The position numbers and the translations under genes are program-made. The notes beneath the pieces were generated by a model. That model saw nothing but the letters and a program-made list of their open reading frames with translations. It was not told the DNA's origin and ran no database searches. DNA of 64,000 nt from Pseudocitrobacter cyperus (lineage in GTDB: Bacteria > Pseudomonadota > Gammaproteobacteria > Enterobacterales > Enterobacteriaceae), in NCBI RefSeq assembly GCF_039889165.1, contig NZ_JAYMYY010000001.1:1781017-1845016 (forward strand). The letters run 5' to 3'. Numbering within the stretch: position 1 is the first letter of the stretch; every line of letters starts with the position of its first letter. Of the stretch, positions 18,803-27,415 are shown piece after piece.

Positions 18803-19231
18803 CTATGGCTTCAGCCACTGGCCCTGTTCATCGACCACCTTTTCACCATCCTCTTTACTGAAGGCGTGTTTCTGCGCATCCGGCAAGATATCCAGTACCG
18901 TTTCGGACGGGCGGCACAGAAGCGTTCCCAGCGGAGTCACCACGATCGGGCGGTTGATTAAAATGGGGTATTGCAGCATGAAGGTCATAAGTTCGGCATC
19001 GCTAAACCTTTCGTCGGCCAGCCCTAACGTTTCATACGGTTCCACGTTTTGACGTAGCAGTGCCCGCGCGGAGATCCCCATATCGGCAATCAGTTTGCTT
19101 AGCTCATCACGCGAAGGTGGATTCTCGAGGTAAAGGATAACCGTTGGCTCTGTGCCGCTATTACGGATCATCTCCAGCGTATTACGCGACGTACCGCAGG
19201 CCGGGTTGTGATAGATGATGATATTGCTCAT
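18803..19231 (-). CDS. arsC: Arsenate reductase (glutaredoxin-dependent) ArsC
   Basis: Reduces arsenate to arsenite in the cytoplasm for export by ArsB. 142 aa, family length. The catalytic cysteine sits in NPACGTSRNTL (Cys12), and the arginines that bind oxyanion in the family appear in ALLRQ, LINRPIV and LLCRPSE. Last gene of the leftward ars operon, 12 bp after arsB. Confidence 0.96.
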   Translation of the reverse strand: MSNIIIYHNPACGTSRNTLEMIRNSGTEPTVILYLENPPSRDELSKLIADMGISARALLRQNVEPYETLGLADERFSDAELMTFMLQYPILINRPIVVTPLGTLLCRPSETVLDILPDAQKHAFSKEDGEKVVDEQGQWLKP

Positions 19232-19243
19232 TTCAGTATCTCG

Positions 19244-20533
19244 TTACAGTGTGAGTGAGAGACGTAATGCCAATGCGGACAAGGTAACAAACAGCACTGG
19301 CAAGGTCATGATAATCCCGACGCGGAAATAATATCCCCAGCTAATCGTCATATTTTTCTGCGAAAGCACATGCAGCCACAGCAGCGTCGCCAGGCTGCCG
19401 ATGGGGGTAATTTTTGGCCCCAGATCGCAACCAATCACGTTGGCATAAATCATCGCCTCTTTAATGACACCGGACGCGCTACTGCCATCAATAGAAAGCG
19501 CACCGACCAGCACCGTCGGCATATTATTCATCACTGAAGAGAGGAACGCGGTCAGGAAGCCCGTTCCCAGCGTCGCCACCCAAAGGCCACTCTTCGCCAG
19601 CATGTCCAATACGCCGGAAAGATATTCCGTCAGCCCCGCGTTGCGTAAACCGTAGACCACCAGATACATGCCCAGCGAGAAGATAACAATTTGCCACGGC
19701 GCGCCGCGCAGCACTTTTCCGGTATTAATGGCATGGCTCCTTTTCGCTACCGCAAAAAGGATTAGCGCCCCAACGGCCGCGATGGCGCTGACGGGAATGC
19801 CCATCGGCTCCAGCACAAAAAATCCAGCCAGCAGCAGAAGCAGGACAACCCAGCCGGTGCGAAATGTCGCCGGATCTTTAATCGCTTTTGCGGGTTCTTT
19901 CAGGCGTTCAAGATCGTAGGTAGCCGGAATATCTTTGCGAAAGAATAGATGTAACATCACAAGCGTGGCGACAATGGCGGCGATATCGACCGGCACCATC
20001 ACCGATGCGTATTGCGTGAAGCCCAGGCGGAAGAAATCTGCCGAGACGATATTGACCAGGTTAGAGACAATGAGCGGCAGGCTGGCGGTATCGGCAATAA
20101 ATCCCGCGGCCATCACAAACGCCAGCGTTGTACTTTTACTGAACCCAAGCGCCAGTAGCATCGCAATAACGATTGGCGTGAGTATTAACGCTGCGCCATC
20201 ATTGGCGAACAGCGCTGCCACAGCAGCGCCGAGCAACACGATATATGTGAATAACAAACGCCCTCGCCCTTTGCCCCATCGTGAAACATGCAGCGCGGCC
20301 CATTCAAAAAAGCCCGATTCATCCAGCAGCAGGCTGATGATAATCACCGCGATAAAGGTTGCGGTGGCATTCCAGACGATATTCCACACTACCGGAATAT
20401 CATTAACATGCACCACACCGAGCCCCAGTGCCAGCACCGCGCCAAGCGTTGCGCTCCAGCCAATGCCTAATCCTTTCGGCTGCCAGATAACCAAAATAAT
20501 GGTCAGGACAAAAATCGCGCCCGCCAGTAACAT
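19244..20533 (-). CDS. arsB: Arsenite efflux permease ArsB
   Basis: Inner-membrane arsenite/antimonite carrier driven by proton motive force. 429 aa, the exact usual length, with about 12 hydrophobic segments and family blocks such as ALFANDGAALILTPIVIAML, FIADTASLPLIVSNLVNIVS and VIGCDLGPKITPIGSLATLL. No arsA or arsD lies beside it, so this is the simple RBC type. A 56-bp AT-rich spacer separates it from arsR. Confidence 0.97.
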   Translation of the reverse strand: MLLAGAIFVLTIILVIWQPKGLGIGWSATLGAVLALGLGVVHVNDIPVVWNIVWNATATFIAVIIISLLLDESGFFEWAALHVSRWGKGRGRLLFTYIVLLGAAVAALFANDGAALILTPIVIAMLLALGFSKSTTLAFVMAAGFIADTASLPLIVSNLVNIVSADFFRLGFTQYASVMVPVDIAAIVATLVMLHLFFRKDIPATYDLERLKEPAKAIKDPATFRTGWVVLLLLLAGFFVLEPMGIPVSAIAAVGALILFAVAKRSHAINTGKVLRGAPWQIVIFSLGMYLVVYGLRNAGLTEYLSGVLDMLAKSGLWVATLGTGFLTAFLSSVMNNMPTVLVGALSIDGSSASGVIKEAMIYANVIGCDLGPKITPIGSLATLLWLHVLSQKNMTISWGYYFRVGIIMTLPVLFVTLSALALRLSLTL

Positions 20534-20549
20534 ACAACCTCCCCGAATT

Positions 20550-20563
20550 AATACATATGAAAA
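20550..20563. promoter_or_regulatory. Possible internal ArsR site between arsR and arsB
   Basis: The 14-mer AATACATATGAAAA occurs here and again at 20982-20995 upstream of arsR, in the same orientation. A shared word in two short ars spacers suggests a common protein site; ArsR is the natural candidate. Not proven. Confidence 0.35.
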
Positions 20564-20589
20564 ATCAGATATGTTTAGTTAAATTTTTT

Positions 20590-20928
20590 TTAGCAACAGT
20601 TTGCCGTACCGCCGTTCGTCCCCAGCTTTTGGGCCATGAGTTGGAGGTCATCGCGTTGACTTGACCAGGCATGTTCAATCACCCGCGCCGCCCATACGGG
20701 AATATGAGGCGAGAGACAATAGTGCACCCATTTCCCCTGTTTCCGCCCCAGCAATAAGCCACTTTCGCGCAGCATAGCCAGATGGCGGGAGATCTTCGGC
20801 TGTGATTGTTGCAGCGCAGTACACAGATCGCAGACGCAGAGCTCGCCTGACTCTCTGAGTAACAGAACAATACTCAGCCGCGTTTCGTCAGAAAGTATTT
20901 TGAATAATTGCAGCGCGTTTAAAGGCAT
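20590..20928 (-). CDS. arsR: Arsenite-responsive repressor ArsR
   Basis: SmtB/ArsR-family winged-helix repressor released from DNA by arsenite. 112 aa. The inducer-binding motif ELCVCDLC with its three cysteines is intact, followed by the recognition helix (SQPKISRHLAMLRESGLL). It ends in a Cys pair (ANCC), as some ArsR proteins do. First gene of arsRBC and presumably self-regulating through the AT-rich sites upstream. Confidence 0.95.
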   Translation of the reverse strand: MPLNALQLFKILSDETRLSIVLLLRESGELCVCDLCTALQQSQPKISRHLAMLRESGLLLGRKQGKWVHYCLSPHIPVWAARVIEHAWSSQRDDLQLMAQKLGTNGGTANCC

Positions 20929-20981
20929 TCGTCCTCCTGTCAGATGCGCGATAGCCTACGCCTTATGAGGAGAAAATCAAT

Positions 20982-20995
20982 AATACATATGAAAA
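20982..20995. promoter_or_regulatory. Likely ars operator upstream of arsR
   Basis: AATACATATGAAAA, repeated from the arsR-arsB spacer, lies in a stretch rich in CATA/TATG half-sites about 55-65 bp upstream of the arsR start. Reading it as an ArsR operator is an inference from position and repetition. Confidence 0.4.
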
Positions 20996-21096
20996 GACAT
21001 ACGTATACATATTCATAGAATGCCATCTGATCTTTACCTGATAAACGCCAGTGTTAATTCCAGGCCAGGGAAAAAATCAATGCCGGAGAGGTCTTA

Positions 21097-21621
21097 TTAC
21101 GAGGCGTTATCGCGCCAGAGCAAAAGGCGATTCACCAGGACGGCCAGCGCATACCTTACCGCTTTTTCAACCACATCCTGGCAATCACCTGAGAAAAGTA
21201 CGCGTTCTGTTTCGGTCATGCCGCGGAAATTCCAGGCAAACCAGACCGTCCCGGCAGGCGTGCCGTCCTCGCCACCGTCTGGCCCGGCATAGCCGCTGAT
21301 GGCGATACTGATATCAGCCCCGGCATTCGCCAGCGCCCCGGCAGACATTTCCCGAACGCAGGGTTCGCTGACGGCGCTGTACTTTTCAAGGGTGGAGGGT
21401 TTCACGCGCAGCATTTTTTGCTTCGCCCGATCGCTGAAAGTAATTACGCCAGTGTCGTAAAAAGCCGCCGTATTCTCCTCCGCGCAGAGCGCTGTGGCCA
21501 GGTTTCCCCCCGTACAGGATTCCGCCGTGGTTAAGCGCCATCCCCGCTCACAGAGTACCTTAGCCGCCTGCTTCGTTAACTCTCCCGTTGTCTTAGCCTC
21601 GTTATAAACCGTTTTGTTCAT
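21097..21621 (-). CDS. ydeJ: CinA-family protein, YdeJ-like
   Basis: 174 aa, corresponding to the stand-alone C-terminal (nicotinamide-nucleotide amidase-type) domain of CinA. Motifs: LTTAESCTGGNLATALC, YDTGVITFSDRAKQKML, YSAVSEPCVREMSAGAL and ISGYAGPDGGEDGTPAGTVW. The closest E. coli protein in my memory is YdeJ rather than the main amidase PncC, and whether YdeJ-type members are active is not settled to my knowledge. Third gene of a leftward operon after a DUF421 protein, 12 bp downstream of it. Confidence 0.85.
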   Translation of the reverse strand: MNKTVYNEAKTTGELTKQAAKVLCERGWRLTTAESCTGGNLATALCAEENTAAFYDTGVITFSDRAKQKMLRVKPSTLEKYSAVSEPCVREMSAGALANAGADISIAISGYAGPDGGEDGTPAGTVWFAWNFRGMTETERVLFSGDCQDVVEKAVRYALAVLVNRLLLWRDNAS

Positions 21622-21633
21622 CAGCTTTCCCTC

Positions 21634-22080
21634 TTATCGTTCAGCCGGAATAATTGAGATATGGCCGTTTCGCTCCAGAATGGCGTATTTAATTTTCTCC
21701 AGTTCAGCGATCCCCTGGTTTTGCCGCGCAGCCACGAGAATGTCGTCACAGGAAACATCGACCTTCTTGAGTTTATCGGTGAGCAACACGCCATTTTCCA
21801 CCAGAATAACAGGCGATCCATCCAGCGCGGATTCTGCACCGGAAAGGTATTTTTTCATCAATCCAAACAGCATATCCACAACCACCAATGTGATAATGGT
21901 TAGCATCGCACCGGTAATTGAGAAATCGTTTCCCAGCAGAGCCTGCTGGGTAGCTTCGCTGATAATCAACAGTAAAATCAGATCAAAACTGGTCATTTGC
22001 AGCAGTGCGCGGCGTCCGGCAATTTTGAATACAATAAGCAAAATAAAATAAATCGCCAGCGCCCGAAATATCATCTCCAT
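21634..22080 (-). CDS. DUF421 (YetF/YcaP-type) membrane protein
   Basis: 148 aa with two or three N-terminal membrane helices (IYFILLIVFKIAGRR; FDLILLLIISEATQQALLG; MLTIITLVVVDMLFGLM) and a cytoplasmic YetF-type domain (DGSPVILVENGVLLTDKLKK ... ELEKIKYAILERNGHISIIP). The family is widespread and mostly uncharacterised. It lies between a 167-aa membrane protein and the ydeJ-like gene with gaps of 9 and 12 bp, so the three are one transcript. Confidence 0.85.
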   Translation of the reverse strand: MEMIFRALAIYFILLIVFKIAGRRALLQMTSFDLILLLIISEATQQALLGNDFSITGAMLTIITLVVVDMLFGLMKKYLSGAESALDGSPVILVENGVLLTDKLKKVDVSCDDILVAARQNQGIAELEKIKYAILERNGHISIIPAER

Positions 22081-22089
22081 GTTCTTCTC

Positions 22090-22593
22090 CTACGGATAGA
22101 TAAACTGCCAGACCGAAATTTCTGGCGTATCGTTAACTTGCAGTGTATTAATCGATTTACCGGGTTTGGTCGGTGTAATAAACAGCCAGATAGAAAATCC
22201 TGCTGATTGTCTGACATGGTCATAAACGAGGAAGAGCGTATTATTCTGGCTATACATACTATCGGGTTGCGGCCAAATAGTTCCGGTTTCAAAATTTTCG
22301 CTATAATCACCACCGATGCTGAATACATATTTACCGCTCTTCACAGGTACCGTAGAGAGCTGTAATTTAAACTCTGTTTGCAGACGCCCAAAACGTTCAT
22401 AATCGACGCGCAAAGATTGCCCGGCGTTTGTTGCCTGCGTTTGGCTTAAATAACCGCCCGAAAACATCCCTGCGATGGCAAGCAACATTATGCCCAGCAA
22501 AAAAACCAACCCAAACCTGCGGCATATCGATTCAAAATTGAGAGCGCGTAAACTCTCTTTCACACCCGGCAATCTACTTATTTCGTTTGTCAT
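22090..22593 (-). CDS. Membrane-anchored protein of unknown function (167 aa)
   Basis: A cytoplasmic N-terminus of about 30 residues is followed by one membrane helix (FLLGIMLLAIAGMFSGG, about residues 31-48) and an extracytoplasmic beta-rich domain of about 115 residues (LRVDYERFGRLQTEF ... NDTPEISVWQFIYP). I do not recognise the domain. It heads the three-gene operon with the DUF421 and YdeJ-like proteins, and the fixed pairing suggests a functional link to the DUF421 protein in the membrane. Confidence 0.65.
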   Translation of the reverse strand: MTNEISRLPGVKESLRALNFESICRRFGLVFLLGIMLLAIAGMFSGGYLSQTQATNAGQSLRVDYERFGRLQTEFKLQLSTVPVKSGKYVFSIGGDYSENFETGTIWPQPDSMYSQNNTLFLVYDHVRQSAGFSIWLFITPTKPGKSINTLQVNDTPEISVWQFIYP

Positions 22594-22732
22594 ATATCAC
22601 CTCACCGCTTCGCTTATTTCCAGCAGACAGATGATTTAAAAGAACATTCTCATTTAAGATTCATCGCGTTGCCAGTTTAAGAAATAGCTACCAGGCTTAA
22701 TAAGTCAAGCTGATAACGCTCAGGGAGGCCGC

Positions 22733-23125
22733 ATGAAATTACCGTTAGTTGCACTGTTTTGTTCTTTGATTACTTTCGGGGTATACGCCGATGAAAAAGG
22801 GGGGCTGGAAAAAGATGCTGCGCCACCGCCGCCGCATGCCCTCAATGAGGGCTATCGAGGCACTGATAATGCACGAATCATGACCGTCGATCACGCCAAA
22901 ACGATGCATGATGGCGCGACCATTTCACTTCGTGGGAATTTAATTGAGGATCAGGGCGGCGATAAGTTTGTATTCCGTGATAAAACGGGATCGATTCAGA
23001 CAATTATTCCGCAGTCAGTGTTCGATGGCCGAACGGTGAAACCGGATAATATGATCAGCATTAACGGCAGCCTGGATAAGAAAATGGATCCGCCCGTTGT
23101 GCGAGTCGATATGCTTCAGAAATAA
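22733..23125 (+). CDS. ydeI: Periplasmic OB-fold stress protein YdeI (YgiW/YdeI family)
   Basis: 130 aa with a signal peptide (PLVALFCSLITFGVYA) and the BOF/OB-fold domain (ATISLRGNLIEDQGGDKFVF ... INGSLDKKMDPPVVRVDML). The mature N-terminus (DEKGGLEKDAAPPPPHALNE) closely follows E. coli YdeI as I recall it. The family is associated with envelope stress, hydrogen peroxide and antimicrobial-peptide tolerance. Monocistronic with a strong downstream terminator. Confidence 0.88.
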   Translation: MKLPLVALFCSLITFGVYADEKGGLEKDAAPPPPHALNEGYRGTDNARIMTVDHAKTMHDGATISLRGNLIEDQGGDKFVFRDKTGSIQTIIPQSVFDGRTVKPDNMISINGSLDKKMDPPVVRVDMLQK

Positions 23126-23136
23126 TCAGCCAAAAA

Positions 23137-23164
23137 AGCAGGATCGCTACGATCCTGCTTTTTC
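23137..23164. terminator. Bidirectional terminator between ydeI and betT
   Basis: Ten-bp stem AGCAGGATCG / CGATCCTGCT with a CTA loop, A6 before and T5 after, between convergent genes. Confidence 0.9.
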
Positions 23165-23166
23165 TT

Positions 23167-25200
23167 TTACGCGTCCGGGAACATCACGCTATTGCCCGGC
23201 GCTTCGCGGTGTAAATGGATAAAGTTCAAATGCCGCTCGTACTGGTCGAGAATATCAGTGATCACCTGCTCTTTGCTGTAGTCCATCAGGTCGTTGCCCT
23301 GGCTACCCTCCAGCAGGAACGTTTCCAGTCGGTAGTAGGTCGATTTACCGCTGCGAGCACGATAGGTAAAGCCCGGTACCGAGTATTTCTGCGGCCAGAT
23401 CTGATAAACAAAGTTCTGTTCTTCCCCCATGTGCACCAGCAGATCCAGGTGCCCAAGGTTTTCCCCCTCTTCCGGCGGCAGGCTCTTCAGTTCAACATAC
23501 GCGCCACGTAGCCGCAGTTCCTGCGCAACTTCTTCCATTGCCGGATAACAGACCGTTTCCATCATCTGTTTGGTGTAGCGTGTGCCCGGATAATTCATCA
23601 GGCGCGACAGGCGTTTTTTCCAGCTCAGGCGATCCTGAAGCCCCAGCGGTCGCGGCGCAGTATCGCGATTCGCGCTCTCGCGGCGGTAGTCTTCCACTTT
23701 GAGGGATTTATACAGCCCCGCCATCACGAAGAAAATCACGAAACTGAACGGCAGCCCCATGATCACCGTGGTGTTCTGCAACGCCGAAATACCGTTAGTC
23801 ATCAGCATTCCCAGCGTCAGCAGGCCAATCGCCACCGACCAGAAAACACGCAACCAGCCTGGCGCATCGCTGTTAATATCCTTCAGTTGCGAGGTGAAGT
23901 TCCCCAGTACCAGCGCACCGGAATCCGCCGACGTGACATAGAACAGCAGACCCGTGATCGTGGCGACAGAAGCGCTAAAGGTGAACGCCGGATACTGCGC
24001 CAGCAGGCTGTAGAAACCGCGCTCCGGGTGAACCATAGCTTCCTGGGCGAACGCCGCCCCGCCGTGGATGATTTCATACAGCGCGCTGTTACCAAATACT
24101 GACAGCCACAGCAGCGTGAAGGTGAACGGAATAATCAGCGTGCCCAGCACGAACTGGCGAATGGTGCGCCCGCGCGAGATACGCGCCAAAAACAGGCCAA
24201 CAAACGGCGACCACGCCACCCACCACGCCCAGAAGAAGAGCGTCCAGTTGTTCATCCACTCAACCGGGCGGTCGAAGGCGAAGCTGTTGAGCGTCATGCC
24301 CATAAAGCGGTTTACGTAATCACCGACGTTCAGTACCAGCGCATTGAGCAGGAACGAGGTGTCGCCCATAAACAGCACGAACAGGATCAGCCCCAGCGCC
24401 AGCGCGACGTTGAGTTCCGACAAGACGCGAATGCCTTTATCAACTCCTGAGGTAACAGAAATGGTGGCAATAATCACCGACAGCGCAATCAGCGCCGCTT
24501 TCGCCGCCATCGAATCCGGGATATCAAACAGTACGCTCAGCCCGTAATTAAGCTGCACTACGCCAATACCGAGCGTGGTCGCGATGCCGAAGATGGTGCC
24601 GATCACCGCCGCGATATCTACCGTGTGACCAATCGGCCCGTTGATACGTTTACCGAAAATCGGATACAGCGCCGAGCGGATAGTGAGCGGCAAATTATAA
24701 CGATAGCTGAAGTATCCCAGCGCCATCCCCATTAGCGCGTACATCGACCAGCCGGTTAAGCCGTAGTGGAACAACGTCCAGACCATCGCCTGACGCGCGG
24801 CCTCCATCGTCTGCCCCGCCCCTTCCGGCGGCTGCATATATTGCGTCACCGGCTCGGCCACGGAGAAGAACATCAGGTCAATACCGATGCCCGCGGCGAA
24901 CAGCATCGCCGCCCAGCTCAACAGACTAAATTCAGGTTTGGACTGTTCAGGCCCGAGCTTCACCGAACCAAAACGCGAACAGGCGATGCAGACCACAAAG
25001 ACAATATAGAGCGTTGCCGCTAGCAGATAATACCAGCCAAAGGTTTTAGAGACCCAGTCCAGGGTGCGGCCAATCCAGGCGGCAGAGAAGTCGCGAAAGA
25101 GGATTGTTGTCAGGGAAAACAACAAAATCAGTCCTGCGGATGTGTAAAACACAACAGGATTGATTTTGTCCTTTTCTCTGGTGTGTGAAAGGTCTGTCAT
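23167..25200 (-). CDS. betT: High-affinity choline:proton transporter BetT
   Basis: BCCT-family inner-membrane carrier that imports choline for conversion to the osmoprotectant glycine betaine. 677 aa, identical in length to E. coli BetT. Twelve hydrophobic segments are followed by a long cytoplasmic C-terminal tail (from about residue 510) that senses osmolarity in the family. The BCCT substrate-site signature region is seen as NWTLFFWAWWVAWSPFVGLF. Divergent from betIBA across a short operator region. Confidence 0.97.
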   Translation of the reverse strand: MTDLSHTREKDKINPVVFYTSAGLILLFSLTTILFRDFSAAWIGRTLDWVSKTFGWYYLLAATLYIVFVVCIACSRFGSVKLGPEQSKPEFSLLSWAAMLFAAGIGIDLMFFSVAEPVTQYMQPPEGAGQTMEAARQAMVWTLFHYGLTGWSMYALMGMALGYFSYRYNLPLTIRSALYPIFGKRINGPIGHTVDIAAVIGTIFGIATTLGIGVVQLNYGLSVLFDIPDSMAAKAALIALSVIIATISVTSGVDKGIRVLSELNVALALGLILFVLFMGDTSFLLNALVLNVGDYVNRFMGMTLNSFAFDRPVEWMNNWTLFFWAWWVAWSPFVGLFLARISRGRTIRQFVLGTLIIPFTFTLLWLSVFGNSALYEIIHGGAAFAQEAMVHPERGFYSLLAQYPAFTFSASVATITGLLFYVTSADSGALVLGNFTSQLKDINSDAPGWLRVFWSVAIGLLTLGMLMTNGISALQNTTVIMGLPFSFVIFFVMAGLYKSLKVEDYRRESANRDTAPRPLGLQDRLSWKKRLSRLMNYPGTRYTKQMMETVCYPAMEEVAQELRLRGAYVELKSLPPEEGENLGHLDLLVHMGEEQNFVYQIWPQKYSVPGFTYRARSGKSTYYRLETFLLEGSQGNDLMDYSKEQVITDILDQYERHLNFIHLHREAPGNSVMFPDA

Positions 25201-25265
25201 CCAGTATCCCCACTGTTTTCATAACTATTAAAAATCAAATCCGCAACAATTAAGACACATTTTAT

Positions 25266-25279
25266 ATTGAACGTCCAAT
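25266..25279. promoter_or_regulatory. Probable BetI operator in the betT-betI divergent region
   Basis: Imperfect palindrome ATTGAACGTCCAAT centred in the 128-bp spacer between the divergent betT and betI starts. In E. coli BetI represses both promoters from a site in this spacer and is released by choline; the assignment here is by position and symmetry. Confidence 0.6.
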
Positions 25280-25328
25280 CAAAAACCGCTTTAATGTATA
25301 ACCAACGCTGATGAATGGAGTGGCAAAA

Positions 25329-25916
25329 ATGCCCAAACTGGGGATGCAGCCGATCCGGCGCAGGCAGCTTATTGATGCCACGCTGGAAGCAATAAATGAG
25401 GTGGGCATGCATGATGCGACGATCGCGCAGATCGCCCGTCGGGCGGGGGTTTCCACCGGGATCATTAGCCACTATTTCAAAGACAAAAACGGCCTGCTGG
25501 AAGCCACCATGCGTGACATTACCAGTCAGTTGCGCGACGCCGTTTTGAACCGGTTGCATGCCCTGCCGCACGGAAGCGCAGAACAACGTTTGCAGGCGAT
25601 TGTCGGCGGCAACTTTGATGAAACGCAGGTCAGCAATGCGGCGATGAAAGCCTGGCTGGCCTTCTGGGCCAGCAGCATGCATCAACCGATGCTCTGGCGC
25701 TTACAGCAGGTGAGCAGCCGCCGTTTGTTATCGAACCTGGTGAGTGAGTTCCGTCGTGAACTGCCGCGGGAACAGGCGCAGGAAGCTGGCTACGGACTCG
25801 CCGCGCTGATTGACGGACTCTGGCTGCGTGCAGCGCTGAGCGGCAAACCGCTGGACAAAATCCGCGCCAGCTCCCTGACCAGCCACTTTATCAGTCAGCA
25901 TCTACACACCGATTAA
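25329..25916 (+). CDS. betI: Choline-responsive repressor BetI
   Basis: TetR-family repressor of the bet genes. The ATG at 25329 (GGAG eight bases upstream) gives 195 aa, matching E. coli BetI; a longer in-frame start at 25311 is unlikely. The N-terminal helix-turn-helix reads ATIAQIARRAGVSTGIISHY, and the rest is nearly colinear with the E. coli protein. First gene of betIBA, 13 bp before betB. Confidence 0.96.
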   Translation: MPKLGMQPIRRRQLIDATLEAINEVGMHDATIAQIARRAGVSTGIISHYFKDKNGLLEATMRDITSQLRDAVLNRLHALPHGSAEQRLQAIVGGNFDETQVSNAAMKAWLAFWASSMHQPMLWRLQQVSSRRLLSNLVSEFRRELPREQAQEAGYGLAALIDGLWLRAALSGKPLDKIRASSLTSHFISQHLHTD

Positions 25917-25929
25917 CCGAGGAGACGTT

Positions 25930-27402
25930 ATGTCCCGAATGGCAGAACAGCAGCTTTATATTCATGGTGGCTATACCTCCGCCACCAGCGGTCACACCTT
26001 CGAGACCCTCAACCCGGCCAACGGTGAACGCCTGGCAACGGTGCAGGCCGCCGGACGCGAGGATGTCGACCGCGCAGTCAAAAGCGCCCAACAGGGGCAA
26101 AAGGTCTGGGCGGCGATGACCGCAATGGAGCGTTCGCGCATTTTACGCCGCGCCGTCGATATTCTGCGTGAACGCAATGACGAACTCGCAAAACTGGAAA
26201 CACTCGACACCGGCAAAGCCTATTCGGAAACGTCAACCGTCGATATTGTCACCGGCGCGGACGTGCTGGAGTATTACGCAGGGCTTATCCCGGCGCTGGA
26301 AGGCAGCCAGATCCCGCTGCGAGAGACCTCATTTGTCTATACCCGCCGTGAGCCGCTGGGCGTAGTCGCCGGCATTGGCGCATGGAACTACCCGATTCAG
26401 ATAGCCCTGTGGAAATCCGCCCCGGCGCTGGCCGCGGGCAACGCGATGATCTTTAAGCCGAGCGAAGTCACCCCGCTTACCGCGTTAAAGCTGGCTGAAA
26501 TTTATAGCGAAGCGGGCCTGCCGGACGGCGTGTTTAACGTTCTGCCAGGCACAGGCGCGGAAACCGGGCAGTACCTGACGGAACATCCTGGCATTGCCAA
26601 AGTGTCGTTCACCGGCGGCGTCGCCAGCGGTAAAAAAGTGATGGCCAACTCGGCGGCGTCCTCTCTGAAAGAAGTAACCATGGAACTGGGCGGTAAATCC
26701 CCGTTGGTCGTTTTCGACGATGCGGATCTCGACCTTGCCGCTGATATCGCCATGATGGCCAACTTCTTCAGTTCCGGGCAGGTGTGCACCAACGGCACCC
26801 GCGTATTTGTCCCCGCCAGATTCAAAACCGAATTTGAGCAGAGAATTGTCGAGCGCGTGAGCCGTATCCGCGCGGGCGACGTATTTGATGAGCAGACCAA
26901 CTTCGGCCCGCTGGTCAGCTTTGCGCATCGCGACAACGTGCTGCGCTATATCGCCAAAGGCAAAGAAGAAGGCGCGCGTGTGCTGTGCGGCGGTAGTGTG
27001 CTGCAAGGCGAAGGCTTCGATAACGGCGCATGGGTGGCTCCCACCGTATTTACCGATTGCACAGATGAAATGACCATCGTGCGCGAAGAGATCTTCGGGC
27101 CGGTAATGTCCATCCTCAGCTATGAGAACGATGACGAGGTCATTCGCCGCGCCAACGCGACCGATTACGGCCTGGCGGCAGGTGTCGTCACCGCCGACCT
27201 GAACCGCGCGCACAGCGCCATCCACCAGCTTGAAGCCGGTATTTGCTGGGTAAACACCTGGGGCGAATCCCCGGCGGAGATGCCGGTTGGCGGCTATAAG
27301 CATTCCGGCATTGGTCGTGAGAACGGCGTGATGACGCTACAGAGTTATACCCAGGTGAAGTCCATCCAGGTTGAGATGGGTAAATTCCAGTCCATATTCT
27401 AA
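25930..27402 (+). CDS. betB: Betaine aldehyde dehydrogenase BetB
   Basis: NAD(P)-dependent oxidation of betaine aldehyde to glycine betaine, the second step of the pathway. 490 aa, as in E. coli. The catalytic Cys is in SSGQVCTNGTR (about residue 286) and the general-base Glu in VTMELGGKSP (about 252). The cofactor loop FTGGVASGKKV is intact. Good AGGAGA site; betA follows after 13 bp. Confidence 0.98.
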   Translation: MSRMAEQQLYIHGGYTSATSGHTFETLNPANGERLATVQAAGREDVDRAVKSAQQGQKVWAAMTAMERSRILRRAVDILRERNDELAKLETLDTGKAYSETSTVDIVTGADVLEYYAGLIPALEGSQIPLRETSFVYTRREPLGVVAGIGAWNYPIQIALWKSAPALAAGNAMIFKPSEVTPLTALKLAEIYSEAGLPDGVFNVLPGTGAETGQYLTEHPGIAKVSFTGGVASGKKVMANSAASSLKEVTMELGGKSPLVVFDDADLDLAADIAMMANFFSSGQVCTNGTRVFVPARFKTEFEQRIVERVSRIRAGDVFDEQTNFGPLVSFAHRDNVLRYIAKGKEEGARVLCGGSVLQGEGFDNGAWVAPTVFTDCTDEMTIVREEIFGPVMSILSYENDDEVIRRANATDYGLAAGVVTADLNRAHSAIHQLEAGICWVNTWGESPAEMPVGGYKHSGIGRENGVMTLQSYTQVKSIQVEMGKFQSIF

Positions 27403-27415
27403 CCGGGAGGTTTAT

